Assembly (NCBI RefSeq): GCF_003970795.1 | Contig: NZ_RWKW01000031.1 | Location: forward strand, 1 to 64,000 | Length of the DNA: 64,000 nt | DNA from: Aquibium carbonis | GTDB taxonomy: Bacteria > Pseudomonadota > Alphaproteobacteria > Rhizobiales > Rhizobiaceae | Direction: 5' to 3' | In this document: positions 9,223-17,866 of the stretch, in pieces | How the letters are laid out: every line of letters starts with the position of its first letter | How positions within the stretch are numbered: the stretch's first letter is position 1 | Position numbers and translations under genes: made by a program | Notes under the pieces: generated by a model | Told to the model about the DNA's origin: nothing | The model's input: only the letters and a program-made list of their open reading frames with translations | Database searches by the model: none

Positions 9223-10101
9223 TCAGGCACTTTCGTCAGTTGAAACAAGGCGGCTGCGCAACAGGGCGGCGGCGGCATGATGCCCGGCCTCGACCACCGC
9301 TTGCAGATCGGTTTCGCCGGCCGCGAGAGCGGCGATGACGCCGCCTGCGAAGGTGTCGCCGGCCCCGGTCGGGTCGGGCGTCTCGAAGGGAATGGTCACG
9401 ACCGAAAGCGATGTGCCGCCCCGCGAGACGGTCGCGCCTTCGCCGCCCAGCGTTTCGATGACGATACGCTCCGGGCGCGACGCGGGGGCGGCCCTGAATG
9501 CCGCCTCGACGAAGCCGCGCTCGGCCCGGCTGTGGCAGATCAGGTCCGCGCGCCCGGCGAGCTTTGCTGCGAGGTCGGGCGTCAAGGCCCGCGGATCATC
9601 CTTTACCACCCAGGCAAGGCGAGCCGTCGGGCTCAGCGCTTCGAGAGCGTCCAGCGTGGCGCGTGTGGGTCCGATCGTGACGCAGAGCCAGTCAGCATCG
9701 GCGATCACGGCGCGCTGCTGCGGGGTCAGCGCGAGATGCTTCGGCATGCCGGGATCGTAGAGGCAGCAGCAGCCGCCGTCCGGATCATAGGCCAGCACCG
9801 CCATTGGCGTTCGTGCGTCCGGCACGCGGGCCATGGCGTCCACCAGAACGCCCTTGTCGCGAAGCTGGGCGAGATAGGCGTCGCCCGCCTCGTCGGCGCC
9901 GATCCAGCTCACCGGCCGGGCATCGGTCACGCCCGCCGCCGCCAGCGCGCCCGCCACGTAGGCCGGACTGCCTCCCAGCCGCGGCCAGGCATTGGCCGGT
10001 CGGGCGAGGATGGTCGAAGTTCGGCCCGGACGGGGTACGCTGTCCAGCATGGCCGCGTGATCGAGGCTCGCATAGCCGATGATGGCGATGCCGCCGCTCA
10101 T
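9223..10101 (-). CDS. PfkB-family sugar/nucleoside kinase
   Basis: A 292-residue ribokinase-fold kinase. The PfkB C-terminal signature PTGAGDTFAGG is at about 244-254 with the catalytic base Asp249, and the N-terminal substrate Gly-Gly pair is in RLGGSP at 41-46. Family members phosphorylate ribose, adenosine, other nucleosides or keto-sugars with ATP. The context of transporter, isochorismatase-fold enzyme and nucleoside phosphorylase suggests a nucleoside or its released pentose as substrate. The ATG at 10101 overlaps the stop of the isochorismatase-like gene by four bases (ATGA), which indicates translational coupling. An unusual CCC run occurs at 111-113. Confidence 0.85.
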   Translation of the reverse strand: MSGGIAIIGYASLDHAAMLDSVPRPGRTSTILARPANAWPRLGGSPAYVAGALAAAGVTDARPVSWIGADEAGDAYLAQLRDKGVLVDAMARVPDARTPMAVLAYDPDGGCCCLYDPGMPKHLALTPQQRAVIADADWLCVTIGPTRATLDALEALSPTARLAWVVKDDPRALTPDLAAKLAGRADLICHSRAERGFVEAAFRAAPASRPERIVIETLGGEGATVSRGGTSLSVVTIPFETPDPTGAGDTFAGGVIAALAAGETDLQAVVEAGHHAAAALLRSRLVSTDESA

Positions 10102-10658
10102 GACAGCATGTCCACGGCTTCGGCCAGGGGAACCACCCGGCCCATGTAGCGATGAATGTCCTCGAGCGATGCTTCGGCCAGGTGCGGGCGGTTCGAGTTC
10201 GTCGCCTCGCGCGGCACCACCGGCTCGAAGCCGTTGGCGAAGGCGTCCTGCGCGGTGGCGCGGATGCAGACATTGGTCTTAACGCCGGCGATCACGAGGC
10301 GGGAGACGCCCTGTTCGGTCAGGAAAAGCGCGAGATCGGTGGCAAAGAAGGCGCTGAAGCGACGCTTCCAGACGACGGTCTCGTTTCGGCCCTGCGGCGC
10401 GAAGTCGGCGAAGAAGGCTGCATCGTTGGCGCCGTCGATGTGATGCACCGGCAGCTTGCGCCATTCGAAATCGTCGAAGTCCGGGCGGTGCCGCTCGGCG
10501 GCATGGACGACGATCGCGCCTGACCGTCTCGCTGCCTCCCGCAAGGCGCGCATCGGTTCGAGGACATCCTCCACCCCGGGGTAATGGTTGGGCTGTCCGG
10601 GTTCGAAGAACGAGTTGATCACGTCGACCAGGATGAGGGCGGTGCGCGGGTTCTGCAT
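10098..10658 (-). CDS. Isochorismatase-family cysteine hydrolase
   Basis: A 186-residue cysteine hydrolase. The catalytic triad of the family can be assigned as Asp12 (LVDVINSF), Lys98 (WKRRF) and Cys131 (GVKTNVCIRAT). Most such proteins cleave amides, such as nicotinamide, N-carbamoyl compounds, ureidoacrylate or biuret, rather than isochorismate. In a nucleoside operon it could open or trim a base-derived amide (inference). It is translationally coupled to the PfkB kinase gene and starts 2 bases after the permease stop. The specific amide cannot be deduced. Confidence 0.85.
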   Translation of the reverse strand: MQNPRTALILVDVINSFFEPGQPNHYPGVEDVLEPMRALREAARRSGAIVVHAAERHRPDFDDFEWRKLPVHHIDGANDAAFFADFAPQGRNETVVWKRRFSAFFATDLALFLTEQGVSRLVIAGVKTNVCIRATAQDAFANGFEPVVPREATNSNRPHLAEASLEDIHRYMGRVVPLAEAVDMLS

Positions 10659-10660
10659 CG

Positions 10661-11560
10661 TCAGGGTCTCCTCGCCCTTGCGCGACGCCCGGCCACGGCG
10701 ACCGCCGTCAGGACGACGATCACCATGACGTAGGGCAGTGTCTGGACCAGTTCGGCGGGTATGCCGCGGCCTTGCATGCGAATCTGGAAGGCGTCGAAGA
10801 AGCCGAACAGCAGGGCGCAGGTGGCGGTTGCCCAGGGTCGGTTGCGACCGAAATAGAACGCCGCGAGCGCGATGAAGCCGCGACCGGCGGTGATTCCCTC
10901 GTTGAAGATGCCGACGACGCCGATCGACAGATAGGCGCCGGCAAGCCCCGACATGACGCCGGCATAGACCGTCGAAAGGTCACGCAAAGCCAGCGGGTTC
11001 AGCCCGAGCGCCCGTGCGGCCTGTGGCGCTGCGCCGACGGCCCGCAACCGCAGGCCGAGCCGGGTGCGGGCCAGGAACCAGACGGTGATCGGCACCATCG
11101 CCCACGCCGCCCAGGTCAGCGGGTCGTGGCCCGACAGGATCGCGCCCAGGATGGGAACGTCGGCGACGAACGGGATGTCGATGCGCGGCAGGCGGGCAAC
11201 GTCGGGCAGGCTCAGCGTTCCCGAACTGCCATAGGCCGAGCTGAGAAAGAAGCGGACGAGCCCCGCCACGGCAACCAGGAAGCCGAGCCCGACGATGATC
11301 TCGTTGGCCTGCAGCCGTGTCACTGCCAGCGACATGGCCAGGCCGACGACGCCGCCCGCTGCGGCTGCAGCCAGGAGCGCGACCGGCCAGCTGCCGGTCA
11401 TGGAGGCCACGATCAGCCCAAACAGCGCCCCGGCCAGCATCATGGAATCGAGGCCGATGTTGACGAGGCCGCCGACCCGGTTGATCAGTCCGCCGAGTGC
11501 GGCCAGCAGCACCGGCGTGGTCATCACCACCGCGGCATGGATGACGTTGTCGATCATCAT
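10661..11560 (-). CDS. Nucleoside-type ABC transporter permease (second permease)
   Basis: A 299-residue inner-membrane permease of the BPD_transp_2 (branched-chain/ribose/nucleoside) family with about eight to nine hydrophobic segments. The cytoplasmic loop RTRLGLRLRAVGAAPQAARALG at about 190-211 fits the family EAA-like coupling loop. The ATG at 11560 overlaps the TGA of the upstream permease; a second ATG follows immediately. With the companion permease, the ATPase and the BMP binding protein it forms the first of two nucleoside-type ABC importers in this window. Confidence 0.88.
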   Translation of the reverse strand: MMIDNVIHAAVVMTTPVLLAALGGLINRVGGLVNIGLDSMMLAGALFGLIVASMTGSWPVALLAAAAAGGVVGLAMSLAVTRLQANEIIVGLGFLVAVAGLVRFFLSSAYGSSGTLSLPDVARLPRIDIPFVADVPILGAILSGHDPLTWAAWAMVPITVWFLARTRLGLRLRAVGAAPQAARALGLNPLALRDLSTVYAGVMSGLAGAYLSIGVVGIFNEGITAGRGFIALAAFYFGRNRPWATATCALLFGFFDAFQIRMQGRGIPAELVQTLPYVMVIVVLTAVAVAGRRARARRP

Positions 11561-12618
11561 GCCGATGCCCTCCGGCGCACGAAGATCCAGCCGAGCTGCG
11601 CCACGGCGAAGACCATGACCGTGCCCTGCAGGATGTCGACGATCTCGATCGGCACGTCGCTGAAGAACTGGATGGTGGCGCCGGCATTGGCGAGCGCGCC
11701 GAACAGCAGCGCCGCCAGAAAGATGCCGAGCGCCGATCCGCGTCCCAGCAGAGCGACCGCGATGCCGGTGAAGCCATAGCCGGGCGAAAAGCCGGCGACG
11801 AAGCGGCCGACATTGCCAAGCGCATGGATGCCGCCCGCCAGGCCGCCGATGGCCCCCGACAACAGCATCATCTTGATGACCAGCATCGGCACGTTGATGC
11901 CGGATGCCGCCGCGAAGCGCGCGTTCATGCCGGCCAGCCGCGTCTCGAAGCCGAGCGCGGTCCGATTGCCCCACAGCGCGTAGAGCCCGAGCAGCGCGAT
12001 GGCGATGAGGAATCCCGCGTTCAGCGTCGAGGGCGGCATGAGCTTGGGCAGCCGGGCCGCGTCGGCGATCATCGGCGTGGCCGAGTTGGCCGAGCCGGGC
12101 GCCAGCAGCGGTCCATTGACGAGCCAGGCCGTCAGGCTGATGGCGATGAAGTTCAACATCAGGGTCGTCACCACCTCGTCGACGTCGAGGCGCGCCTTCA
12201 GCAGGCCCGGTACCAGCATCCACAGCGAGCCGACAAGCACGGCGGCGACCAGCGCCAGCGGTAGCAGGAGCGCGGCGGGCAAGCCGACGAATGTGAATCC
12301 GACAGTGGCGGCCGCCAGGCCGCCGACGAAGATGCAGCCCTCGACGCCGACATTGAAGGCGCCCGCGCGGAAGGCCACGGCGGTGGCGAGTCCTGTCAGG
12401 ATCAGCGGCGTAGCGGCCGACAGCGTCGCGGCGATGCGGCGCGAACTGCCGAACGCTTCCACGGCGAGGAGCGTGTAGACGTCGATCGGGTTGTGACCGG
12501 CCGCAAAAAGCACCAGCGCGGCCAAGGCAAAGGCCGCAGCCAGCGGACCGAGCGGTTCCAGGATCCGCAGCCAACGAGGGCGTTCGAAGGACGTGCTGCC
12601 GAGGACCTGTGCGCTCAT
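11557..12618 (-). CDS. Nucleoside-type ABC transporter permease (first permease)
   Basis: A 353-residue inner-membrane permease of the same family as its downstream partner, with a longer N-terminus and about nine to ten hydrophobic segments. The DEVVTTLMLNFIA stretch (about 150-162) and the FETRLAGMNARFA coupling loop are typical of permeases paired with BMP-family binding proteins. The ATG at 12618 overlaps the ATPase stop by four bases (ATGA) and the stop overlaps the next permease start, so the transporter genes are translationally coupled in series. Confidence 0.88.
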   Translation of the reverse strand: MSAQVLGSTSFERPRWLRILEPLGPLAAAFALAALVLFAAGHNPIDVYTLLAVEAFGSSRRIAATLSAATPLILTGLATAVAFRAGAFNVGVEGCIFVGGLAAATVGFTFVGLPAALLLPLALVAAVLVGSLWMLVPGLLKARLDVDEVVTTLMLNFIAISLTAWLVNGPLLAPGSANSATPMIADAARLPKLMPPSTLNAGFLIAIALLGLYALWGNRTALGFETRLAGMNARFAAASGINVPMLVIKMMLLSGAIGGLAGGIHALGNVGRFVAGFSPGYGFTGIAVALLGRGSALGIFLAALLFGALANAGATIQFFSDVPIEIVDILQGTVMVFAVAQLGWIFVRRRASA

Positions 12619-14153
12619 CCCTGCCTGCCTCCCAGCATGAGCCGGCCGATCTCCTCCAGGCCGGCCGAACCGCGCATGACCTCGCCGGTGATCCGGCCGC
12701 CGTAGACGACGACGATCCGATCCGACAGCGCGACGAGTTCCTCCAGCTCCTCGGAAACGAGAAGCACGGCTCCGCCCTTGTCGCGGTATTCGAGCAGGCA
12801 GCGATGGATGAAGTCGATTCCGCGGATGTCGACGCCGCGCGTGGGCTGGCAGGCGACGAGCAGCTTCGGATCGCCGTCGAGTTCGCGCGCGACGACCACG
12901 CGCTGCTGATTGCCGCCCGACAGGCTGCCCGCCGGCTGGCGGTCGGAGGCGCGCTTCACCGAATAACGATCGAGGAGATCGCCGACATGGCGCGCGATGG
13001 CCTTGCGGCGGAGAACGCCGCGCGAGCAAAGGTCCGGCCGCCGATGATGGCCGGCTATGGCGTTTTCGGCGATCGGCGCGGCGAGGCAGAGCCCTTCGGC
13101 AGCCCGGTCAGGGCTGAGATAGGCGAGGCCGGCCGAGCGGCGCTGCGCCAGCGTCTGGCCGGCGATGTCGGCGCCAGCGAGCCGGATGGTGCCGGCATCG
13201 ATCCGGCACAGCCCGGTCACGGAAGCGGCGATCTCGTCCTGGCCGTTGCCGGCCACGCCAGCGATGCCGACGATTTCGCCAGCCCTGACGGTGAGGTCGA
13301 AGCCCGACAGCGCCGCATGGCCGCGCAGGTCGCGAGCGGAGAGCCCGGCGACCTCGAGCACCGGCGTGCCGGCCGTGGCGGCGCGCGGCTCCGGTCGCGC
13401 CAGCACTTCACCGATCATCATCTCGGCCAGACCCTCTCGGCTGGCGGAGGAGCGCGGCAGGCTGTCCACGACCCGGCCGTTGCGGATGACCGTGATCTCG
13501 TCGGCCACCGCCAGCACCTCGTCCAGCTTGTGGCTGATGAAGAGGATGGTGCGGCCCTCGTCGCGCAGCTTGCGCAGCAGCGCGATCAGTTCACGCACCT
13601 GTGCCGGCGCCAGCACCGCCGTCGGCTCGTCGAGGATCAGCACGTCGGCGCCGCGGTAGAGCAGGCGCAGGATCTCGACGATCTGGCGCACATGCACCGG
13701 TGCATCCTCCACCGGAGTGTCCCAGTCGAGCGAGACCCCCGCCAGCGCTTCCAGTTCGCGTGCCTTGGCCAGGGCCGCGGCGCGGTCGATGCGGCCGAAC
13801 CCGTCGGCGGGTTCGCTGGCGAGGATCAGGTTCTCGATGAGGGTCAGGCCCGGCGCCAGCATGAACTCCTGGTGCACCATGCCGACGCCGCGGGCGAAGG
13901 CCTCTGCCGGACCGGCGAAACTCGCCGGTGCGCCATCGAGGAGAATGACGCCGGAGTCCGGCCGGTCCACGCCCTGCAGGATCCGCATCAGCGTCGACTT
14001 GCCGGCGCCGTTGCCCCCGACGATGGCATGAACGGTTCCACGCCGCGCGCGGAAGTCGATCGCGTCATTGGCCAGCACCGGGCCGAACCGTCTCGTGACG
14101 CCGCGCGCCCCGAGACGGATCGACGGGTCCGGCTTTTCTTCCGCCGCTTGCAT
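12615..14153 (-). CDS. ABC transporter ATPase, two nucleotide-binding domains (nucleoside/sugar type)
   Basis: A 512-residue fused ATPase of the RbsA/YufO type. Domain 1 has a canonical Walker A (GGNGAGKST at about 46-54) and Walker B (LILDEPTA), but the signature motif is replaced by APVHVRQ where LSxGxxQ is expected. Domain 2 has a non-canonical P-loop (GVAGNGQDE) and CQPTRGVD at Walker B, with an intact LSGGNQQR signature. Degeneracy in domain 2 is usual in this family, while loss of the domain 1 signature is not. The protein energises the two permeases encoded downstream. Its stop overlaps the first permease start. Confidence 0.9.
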   Translation of the reverse strand: MQAAEEKPDPSIRLGARGVTRRFGPVLANDAIDFRARRGTVHAIVGGNGAGKSTLMRILQGVDRPDSGVILLDGAPASFAGPAEAFARGVGMVHQEFMLAPGLTLIENLILASEPADGFGRIDRAAALAKARELEALAGVSLDWDTPVEDAPVHVRQIVEILRLLYRGADVLILDEPTAVLAPAQVRELIALLRKLRDEGRTILFISHKLDEVLAVADEITVIRNGRVVDSLPRSSASREGLAEMMIGEVLARPEPRAATAGTPVLEVAGLSARDLRGHAALSGFDLTVRAGEIVGIAGVAGNGQDEIAASVTGLCRIDAGTIRLAGADIAGQTLAQRRSAGLAYLSPDRAAEGLCLAAPIAENAIAGHHRRPDLCSRGVLRRKAIARHVGDLLDRYSVKRASDRQPAGSLSGGNQQRVVVARELDGDPKLLVACQPTRGVDIRGIDFIHRCLLEYRDKGGAVLLVSEELEELVALSDRIVVVYGGRITGEVMRGSAGLEEIGRLMLGGRQG

Positions 14154-14172
14154 CGAAAACCTGACCCAGCGC

Positions 14173-15207
14173 TTACTTCAGGTAGTCGGGATAGCCCTGC
14201 TCGACCACGTTCCAGACCTTGATCTTGCCGGACAGGATGTCCTGTTTCGCGGCTTCGACCTTTTCCAGATACTCGGCCGGGATGAGGTCCTTCGTATGCA
14301 GCATCTCCGACAGCCCGACGCCATCCTCGGCGAGGCCGAAGGTCGTCGTTTCGCCCCGGGGGAAATTGCCGGCGGCATAGTCCTTGATGAGGGTCTCGAC
14401 CGCGACGTCGGTGCGCTTGATCATGCTGGTGAGCACGTTGCCCGGCGCGAGGCCGTCCTGGTCGGTGTCGACGCCGATCGCATAGCGCCCGGCTTCCTTG
14501 GCGGCCTGGATCACGCCCATGCCGGTCCCGCCGGCAACCTGGTAGACGATGTCGACGCCTTCCTCGAACATGGCCTTGGTCATCTGGAGGCCGATCGCCG
14601 GGTCGGCGAAGTTGTTGGAGTAGGCGACCTTGACCACGACGTCCGGATTGGCGGCCTTCGCGCCTTCCACGTAGCCGGCGATGAACTTGTCGATGCCGGC
14701 CGACTTGGTGCCGCCGATGACGCCGATGATCGGCTCGGGCGTGATGCCCTTGATCGAGGTGTCTGTCGTGACCAGTGCCGCGAGCATGCCGGCGAGGTAT
14801 GAGCCTTCCTGTTCCTGGAACAGGACGGAGGCAACGTTCGGCGCCTCACGCACCTGGTTCAGGATGACGTAATTGGTGTCGGGATAGTCCTTCGCCACTT
14901 CGAGCATCGGCTCGCCATGCGAATACTCCAGATCGATCACCAGGCCGAAATCGGCGTCCGACGCGCGGCGCAGGATTTCCGCGGCCTGCGCGACGACGTC
15001 GCGCGATTCGACCGGCCGGCCTTCGAGGCCGGTCGCTTCCAGGCCGCGCTTGAAGCCTTCGTAGGCCAGGTCGTTGTAGGACTGGTCGCCCAGGCCGCTC
15101 TGCGAAATGATGAGTGCGACCGGCTTGTCTTGCGCGAGCGCGCTAGTTGTCCCAAGGGCCGAGACGAGGGCCGATGTGGCCGCGGTGATCGCCAATGACT
15201 TGATCAT
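14173..15207 (-). CDS. BMP-family ABC transporter substrate-binding protein
   Basis: A 344-residue periplasmic binding protein of the BMP/PnrA family, which binds purine or other nucleosides. A Sec signal peptide covers about residues 1-25 (ending SALAQ). Family landmarks are the N-terminal GLGDQSYND loop, EYSHGEPM, the central GVIGGTKSAGIDKFIAGYVEGA segment, and IGVDTDQDG near the hinge. The ATG at 15207 follows an AAGGAGAACC ribosome site. The start lies inside the 3' end of the upstream gntR gene (65-base overlap). It is the first structural gene of the nucleoside importer operon. Confidence 0.9.
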   Translation of the reverse strand: MIKSLAITAATSALVSALGTTSALAQDKPVALIISQSGLGDQSYNDLAYEGFKRGLEATGLEGRPVESRDVVAQAAEILRRASDADFGLVIDLEYSHGEPMLEVAKDYPDTNYVILNQVREAPNVASVLFQEQEGSYLAGMLAALVTTDTSIKGITPEPIIGVIGGTKSAGIDKFIAGYVEGAKAANPDVVVKVAYSNNFADPAIGLQMTKAMFEEGVDIVYQVAGGTGMGVIQAAKEAGRYAIGVDTDQDGLAPGNVLTSMIKRTDVAVETLIKDYAAGNFPRGETTTFGLAEDGVGLSEMLHTKDLIPAEYLEKVEAAKQDILSGKIKVWNVVEQGYPDYLK

Positions 15208-15967
15208 GCTGGTTCTCCTTGTCTTTTTTCATGTTCCCCACATGATGCTGCCGCACGAGCACTGCCTCGTATGAATAGCGGCGGGCATCATAGATCGCGC
15301 TGACGGCATCGAGCGGCGTGCCGTCGGCGGCGAACGAGTGTCGGGTCACGGCGACGACGACCGCGTCGCCCTCGAGACCCAGAAGCGCACGATCCCGCTC
15401 GGAGGCGGGACAGGCCACGAGCCTCTCGCTCGCGGTCGCGACGAACAGGCCATGCGCTTCGAAATGGCGGTAGAGCGAAAAGCCGGGCTCCGACGCGAGG
15501 GCTCGCGTCAGCCGGGTTTCCGCGACGATCTCCGTCGACAGGATCGAGCGGTGGCGCGCGACGCCCTTCCCGTCGACCAGGCGCAGGCGGTCGAGCAGCA
15601 TGACGGGCGTGTCCGGCGCATAGGGCAGGCCATCCTCCCAGTCCGCCGCCTCGAAGGCGAGCAGCTGATGCGAGGCGATGTGGCCGGCCGCCTCGACGGC
15701 CTCGGTGAAGGAAAGCAGGTAGCCCGGCGCGCGGCGCAGCGGCGCTTCGGCCACGAACGATCCGCTGCCCTGGCGGCGCGTCACGAGCCCTTCCTCGACC
15801 AGCTGCTCGACGGCCTTCGCGACGGTGAAGCGACTGACGCCCCAGCGTTTCGCCAGTTCCGGCTCGCTCGGGATCCGCGCGCCGGGACCCATGCCGCCGA
15901 TCTGGGCCTTCAGCCCGTCGGCGATCTGCAGGTAGAGCGGTCCGAGGCGGGGGCTGGGCTTGATCAT
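15143..15967 (-). CDS. GntR-family transcriptional regulator (HutC/UTRA subfamily)
   Basis: A 274-residue repressor-type protein. The N-terminal winged helix (about 10-75) has the GntR pattern IPSEPELAKRWGVSRFTVAKA. The C-terminal UTRA ligand domain (about 90-250) senses small metabolites. Its last 22 codons run in a different frame through the start of the BMP gene, a 65-base overlap. UTRA domains usually end near residue 250, so this tail may be dispensable. As the first gene of the operon it most likely regulates nucleoside uptake and itself, possibly through the site at 15984-15995. A later stop is not available in frame. Confidence 0.85.
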   Translation of the reverse strand: MIKPSPRLGPLYLQIADGLKAQIGGMGPGARIPSEPELAKRWGVSRFTVAKAVEQLVEEGLVTRRQGSGSFVAEAPLRRAPGYLLSFTEAVEAAGHIASHQLLAFEAADWEDGLPYAPDTPVMLLDRLRLVDGKGVARHRSILSTEIVAETRLTRALASEPGFSLYRHFEAHGLFVATASERLVACPASERDRALLGLEGDAVVVAVTRHSFAADGTPLDAVSAIYDARRYSYEAVLVRQHHVGNMKKDKENQHDQVIGDHRGHIGPRLGPWDN

Positions 15968-15983
15968 GTCTGTCCGCGCAATC

Positions 15984-15995
15984 TTGTCCAGTCAA
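15984..15995. promoter_or_regulatory. Candidate GntR/HutC-type operator upstream of gntR
   Basis: TTGTCCAGTCAA has 8 of 12 positions in dyad symmetry (TTG and CAA arms) and sits 17 bases upstream of the regulator ATG. It resembles HutC-class operators in layout. Autoregulation is an inference. Confidence 0.3.
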
Positions 15996-16155
15996 CTGAT
16001 CAGATCACGACTTCCGTTGCAAGCTTTTTTCGATAGCCGTCGAACGTCGCACCGACGCGGCCGCGACGGCGCCAGCCGACCGGCGGGATGAAGGGCCTCC
16101 GGACCTGGCCAGGCGCGATCGCCGCATTGAGATTCGCGGCCGTGTGGGCTACCTC

Positions 16156-16169
16156 GATCCAAACGGATC
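16156..16169. promoter_or_regulatory. Inverted repeat in front of the IclR gene
   Basis: GATCC and GGATC flank an AAAC spacer, ending 7 bases before the preferred ATG at 16177. It could be an autoregulatory operator overlapping the ribosome site. No strong Shine-Dalgarno sequence is visible here. Confidence 0.25.
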
Positions 16170-16176
16170 AGCATCC

Positions 16177-16986
16177 ATGGCGGTGATGGAAAAGAAGAAC
16201 GGATCGCGCGGCGTCCAGTCGATCGACACCGGCGGCGTCGTCCTCGGCGCCCTGGCCATGGCGAAGGGACCGCTGAAGCTGCGCGATCTCGCCGAGCAGA
16301 CGGGAATGGCGGCGGCGCAGCTTCATCCCTACCTGGTCTCCTTTCGCAAGATGGGCATGGTCGAGCAGACCGAGGCCGGCCACTACCAGCTGGGATCCTT
16401 CGCCCTGCATCTCGGCTTGACCCGGCTGCGCAACCAGAACGCCTATCGCGAAACGGTGCGGCGCGTCGGCGCGCTGGCCGACGAGCTGCAGCTGATGATC
16501 GCCGTCACCGTGTGGGGACTGCATGGACCAACCATCGTCTACATCCAGGAATCGTCGGCCCGCATCCATGCCAACGTCCAGGTCGGCAACATCTTCCTGA
16601 TGACGGCCACCGCCACCGGCAAGGTCTTCGCCGCCTGGCTGCCGCGCGCCGTGACCCAGCCGATGATCCGCCAGGAGCGCTCCGACCGGACCCTTCTGGA
16701 GCGCGGTCCCTTCGAGTTCGACGAGGAACGCTACTGGCAAGAGGTGCGCGATGTGGCGGCGAAGGGCCATGCCGTGACGCGCGATCTGCCGATTCCCGGC
16801 GTCAGCGCCGTGGCGGCGCCGGTGTTCGACCACACCGGGCAGATGCAGCTTGCCCTCACGGCGATCGGCCCGACCGGCATGATCGACCTTGCCGATGACG
16901 GGCCGGCCGTCGGCGGGTTGCTGAGCTTCACCCGCAAGCTGTCGAACGAACTCGGCTACCGTGAGGACGTCACCGTCGGCGCATGA
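16177..16986 (+). CDS. IclR-family transcriptional regulator
   Basis: A 269-residue regulator. The N-terminal winged helix (about 10-75) contains LKLRDLAEQTGMAAAQLHPY, and the C-terminal effector domain (about 90-260) includes MTATATGKVFAAWLP and the typical ISAVAAPVFD-like strand, read here as VSAVAAPVFD. IclR proteins commonly control aromatic, glyoxylate or sugar-acid catabolism. It lies next to the SDR/flavoprotein/TRAP genes and is the most likely local regulator. The start could also be ATG 16186 or GTG 16144; none has a good ribosome site. Its 3' end overlaps the convergent exporter gene by 17 bases. Confidence 0.85.
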   Translation: MAVMEKKNGSRGVQSIDTGGVVLGALAMAKGPLKLRDLAEQTGMAAAQLHPYLVSFRKMGMVEQTEAGHYQLGSFALHLGLTRLRNQNAYRETVRRVGALADELQLMIAVTVWGLHGPTIVYIQESSARIHANVQVGNIFLMTATATGKVFAAWLPRAVTQPMIRQERSDRTLLERGPFEFDEERYWQEVRDVAAKGHAVTRDLPIPGVSAVAAPVFDHTGQMQLALTAIGPTGMIDLADDGPAVGGLLSFTRKLSNELGYREDVTVGA

Positions 16987-17866
16987 TGTCGAGCGACACC
17001 AGCAGGCCGCCGGACGCCAGCACCACCCCAAGCCACTGAAGCGAACCCGGCGCCTGGCTGGCGAGCGGGATGGCAAGCATGACGGCGGCCGGCGGCAGCA
17101 GGGCGGGAAACAGCGCCGCCGTTCCCGCCCCGAGGCGACGAACGCAGCCGGCAAAGGCGATGATCGCCAGAGCGCCGCCCAGCACGCCCTGGTACAGCGC
17201 TTGCACCGCCCAGGCCTTGGGCGGATGGTCGGGAACGCCGAACACGGCGAGATAGACCGGCAGCAGGCAGAGCGCGGCGCTGAGTGAAACCACCGCCGTC
17301 GTCTCGATGGCCGGCAGCCTCCAGCGCCCCACGAGCCAGGTGAACAGGCCCCACAGCGATCCCGAGGCCACGAAGCAGAGATCACCCACCCAGGCCGGCG
17401 TTCCGGACGGAGGGGTGGCCGGCTGGTCGGCCGCGATGGCGATCAACCCGGCGACGAGCAGCACGATGCCGATGCGGCGCTGCCGGGGCACCGCCCTGCC
17501 GTCGACGAAGGCCGACAGCGCATTTGCCGTCAGCATGGTGACGCCAGGCGAAATCACCACGGCATGTGCCAGGGGGGCGATGCCGTATCCGGTGTTGATG
17601 AGGAAGGCGAAGGGCGGCCCGATGAGCACCGTCAGGGCGAGGATCCGCTTCAACGGCAACGCCTCGCGCCAACCGTGCCGCAGCAGGAGCAGCGGCGCCA
17701 GCAGGACGGCCGCGATGCCGAAGCGAAGCATGGCGAGATCGGCGCTGGAGAAACCGTCGGCACGGCCGATCGCCGTGCCGACATTGTAGAAGGCCCAGAA
17801 GATGGTTGCCGCGAAGCCGAGCGCGATGCCCGCTCCCTGGCCCCGCCGCTCCGCCGGCGCCGTCAA
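16970..17866 (-). CDS. EamA/DMT-family transporter
   Basis: A 298-residue drug/metabolite transporter with about ten hydrophobic segments in two EamA repeats (about 10-140 and 155-290). Repeat one includes FWAFYNVGTAIGRADG and repeat two GSLWGLFTWLVGRW. The proposed start is a TTG at 17866 that overlaps the TGA of the flavoprotein gene, so translation is probably coupled. The open frame continues upstream only as an antisense-like extension inside the flavoprotein gene. DMT proteins export or import small metabolites; the substrate is unknown. It ends inside the convergent IclR gene. Confidence 0.8.
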   Translation of the reverse strand: MTAPAERRGQGAGIALGFAATIFWAFYNVGTAIGRADGFSSADLAMLRFGIAAVLLAPLLLLRHGWREALPLKRILALTVLIGPPFAFLINTGYGIAPLAHAVVISPGVTMLTANALSAFVDGRAVPRQRRIGIVLLVAGLIAIAADQPATPPSGTPAWVGDLCFVASGSLWGLFTWLVGRWRLPAIETTAVVSLSAALCLLPVYLAVFGVPDHPPKAWAVQALYQGVLGGALAIIAFAGCVRRLGAGTAALFPALLPPAAVMLAIPLASQAPGSLQWLGVVLASGGLLVSLDIMRRR

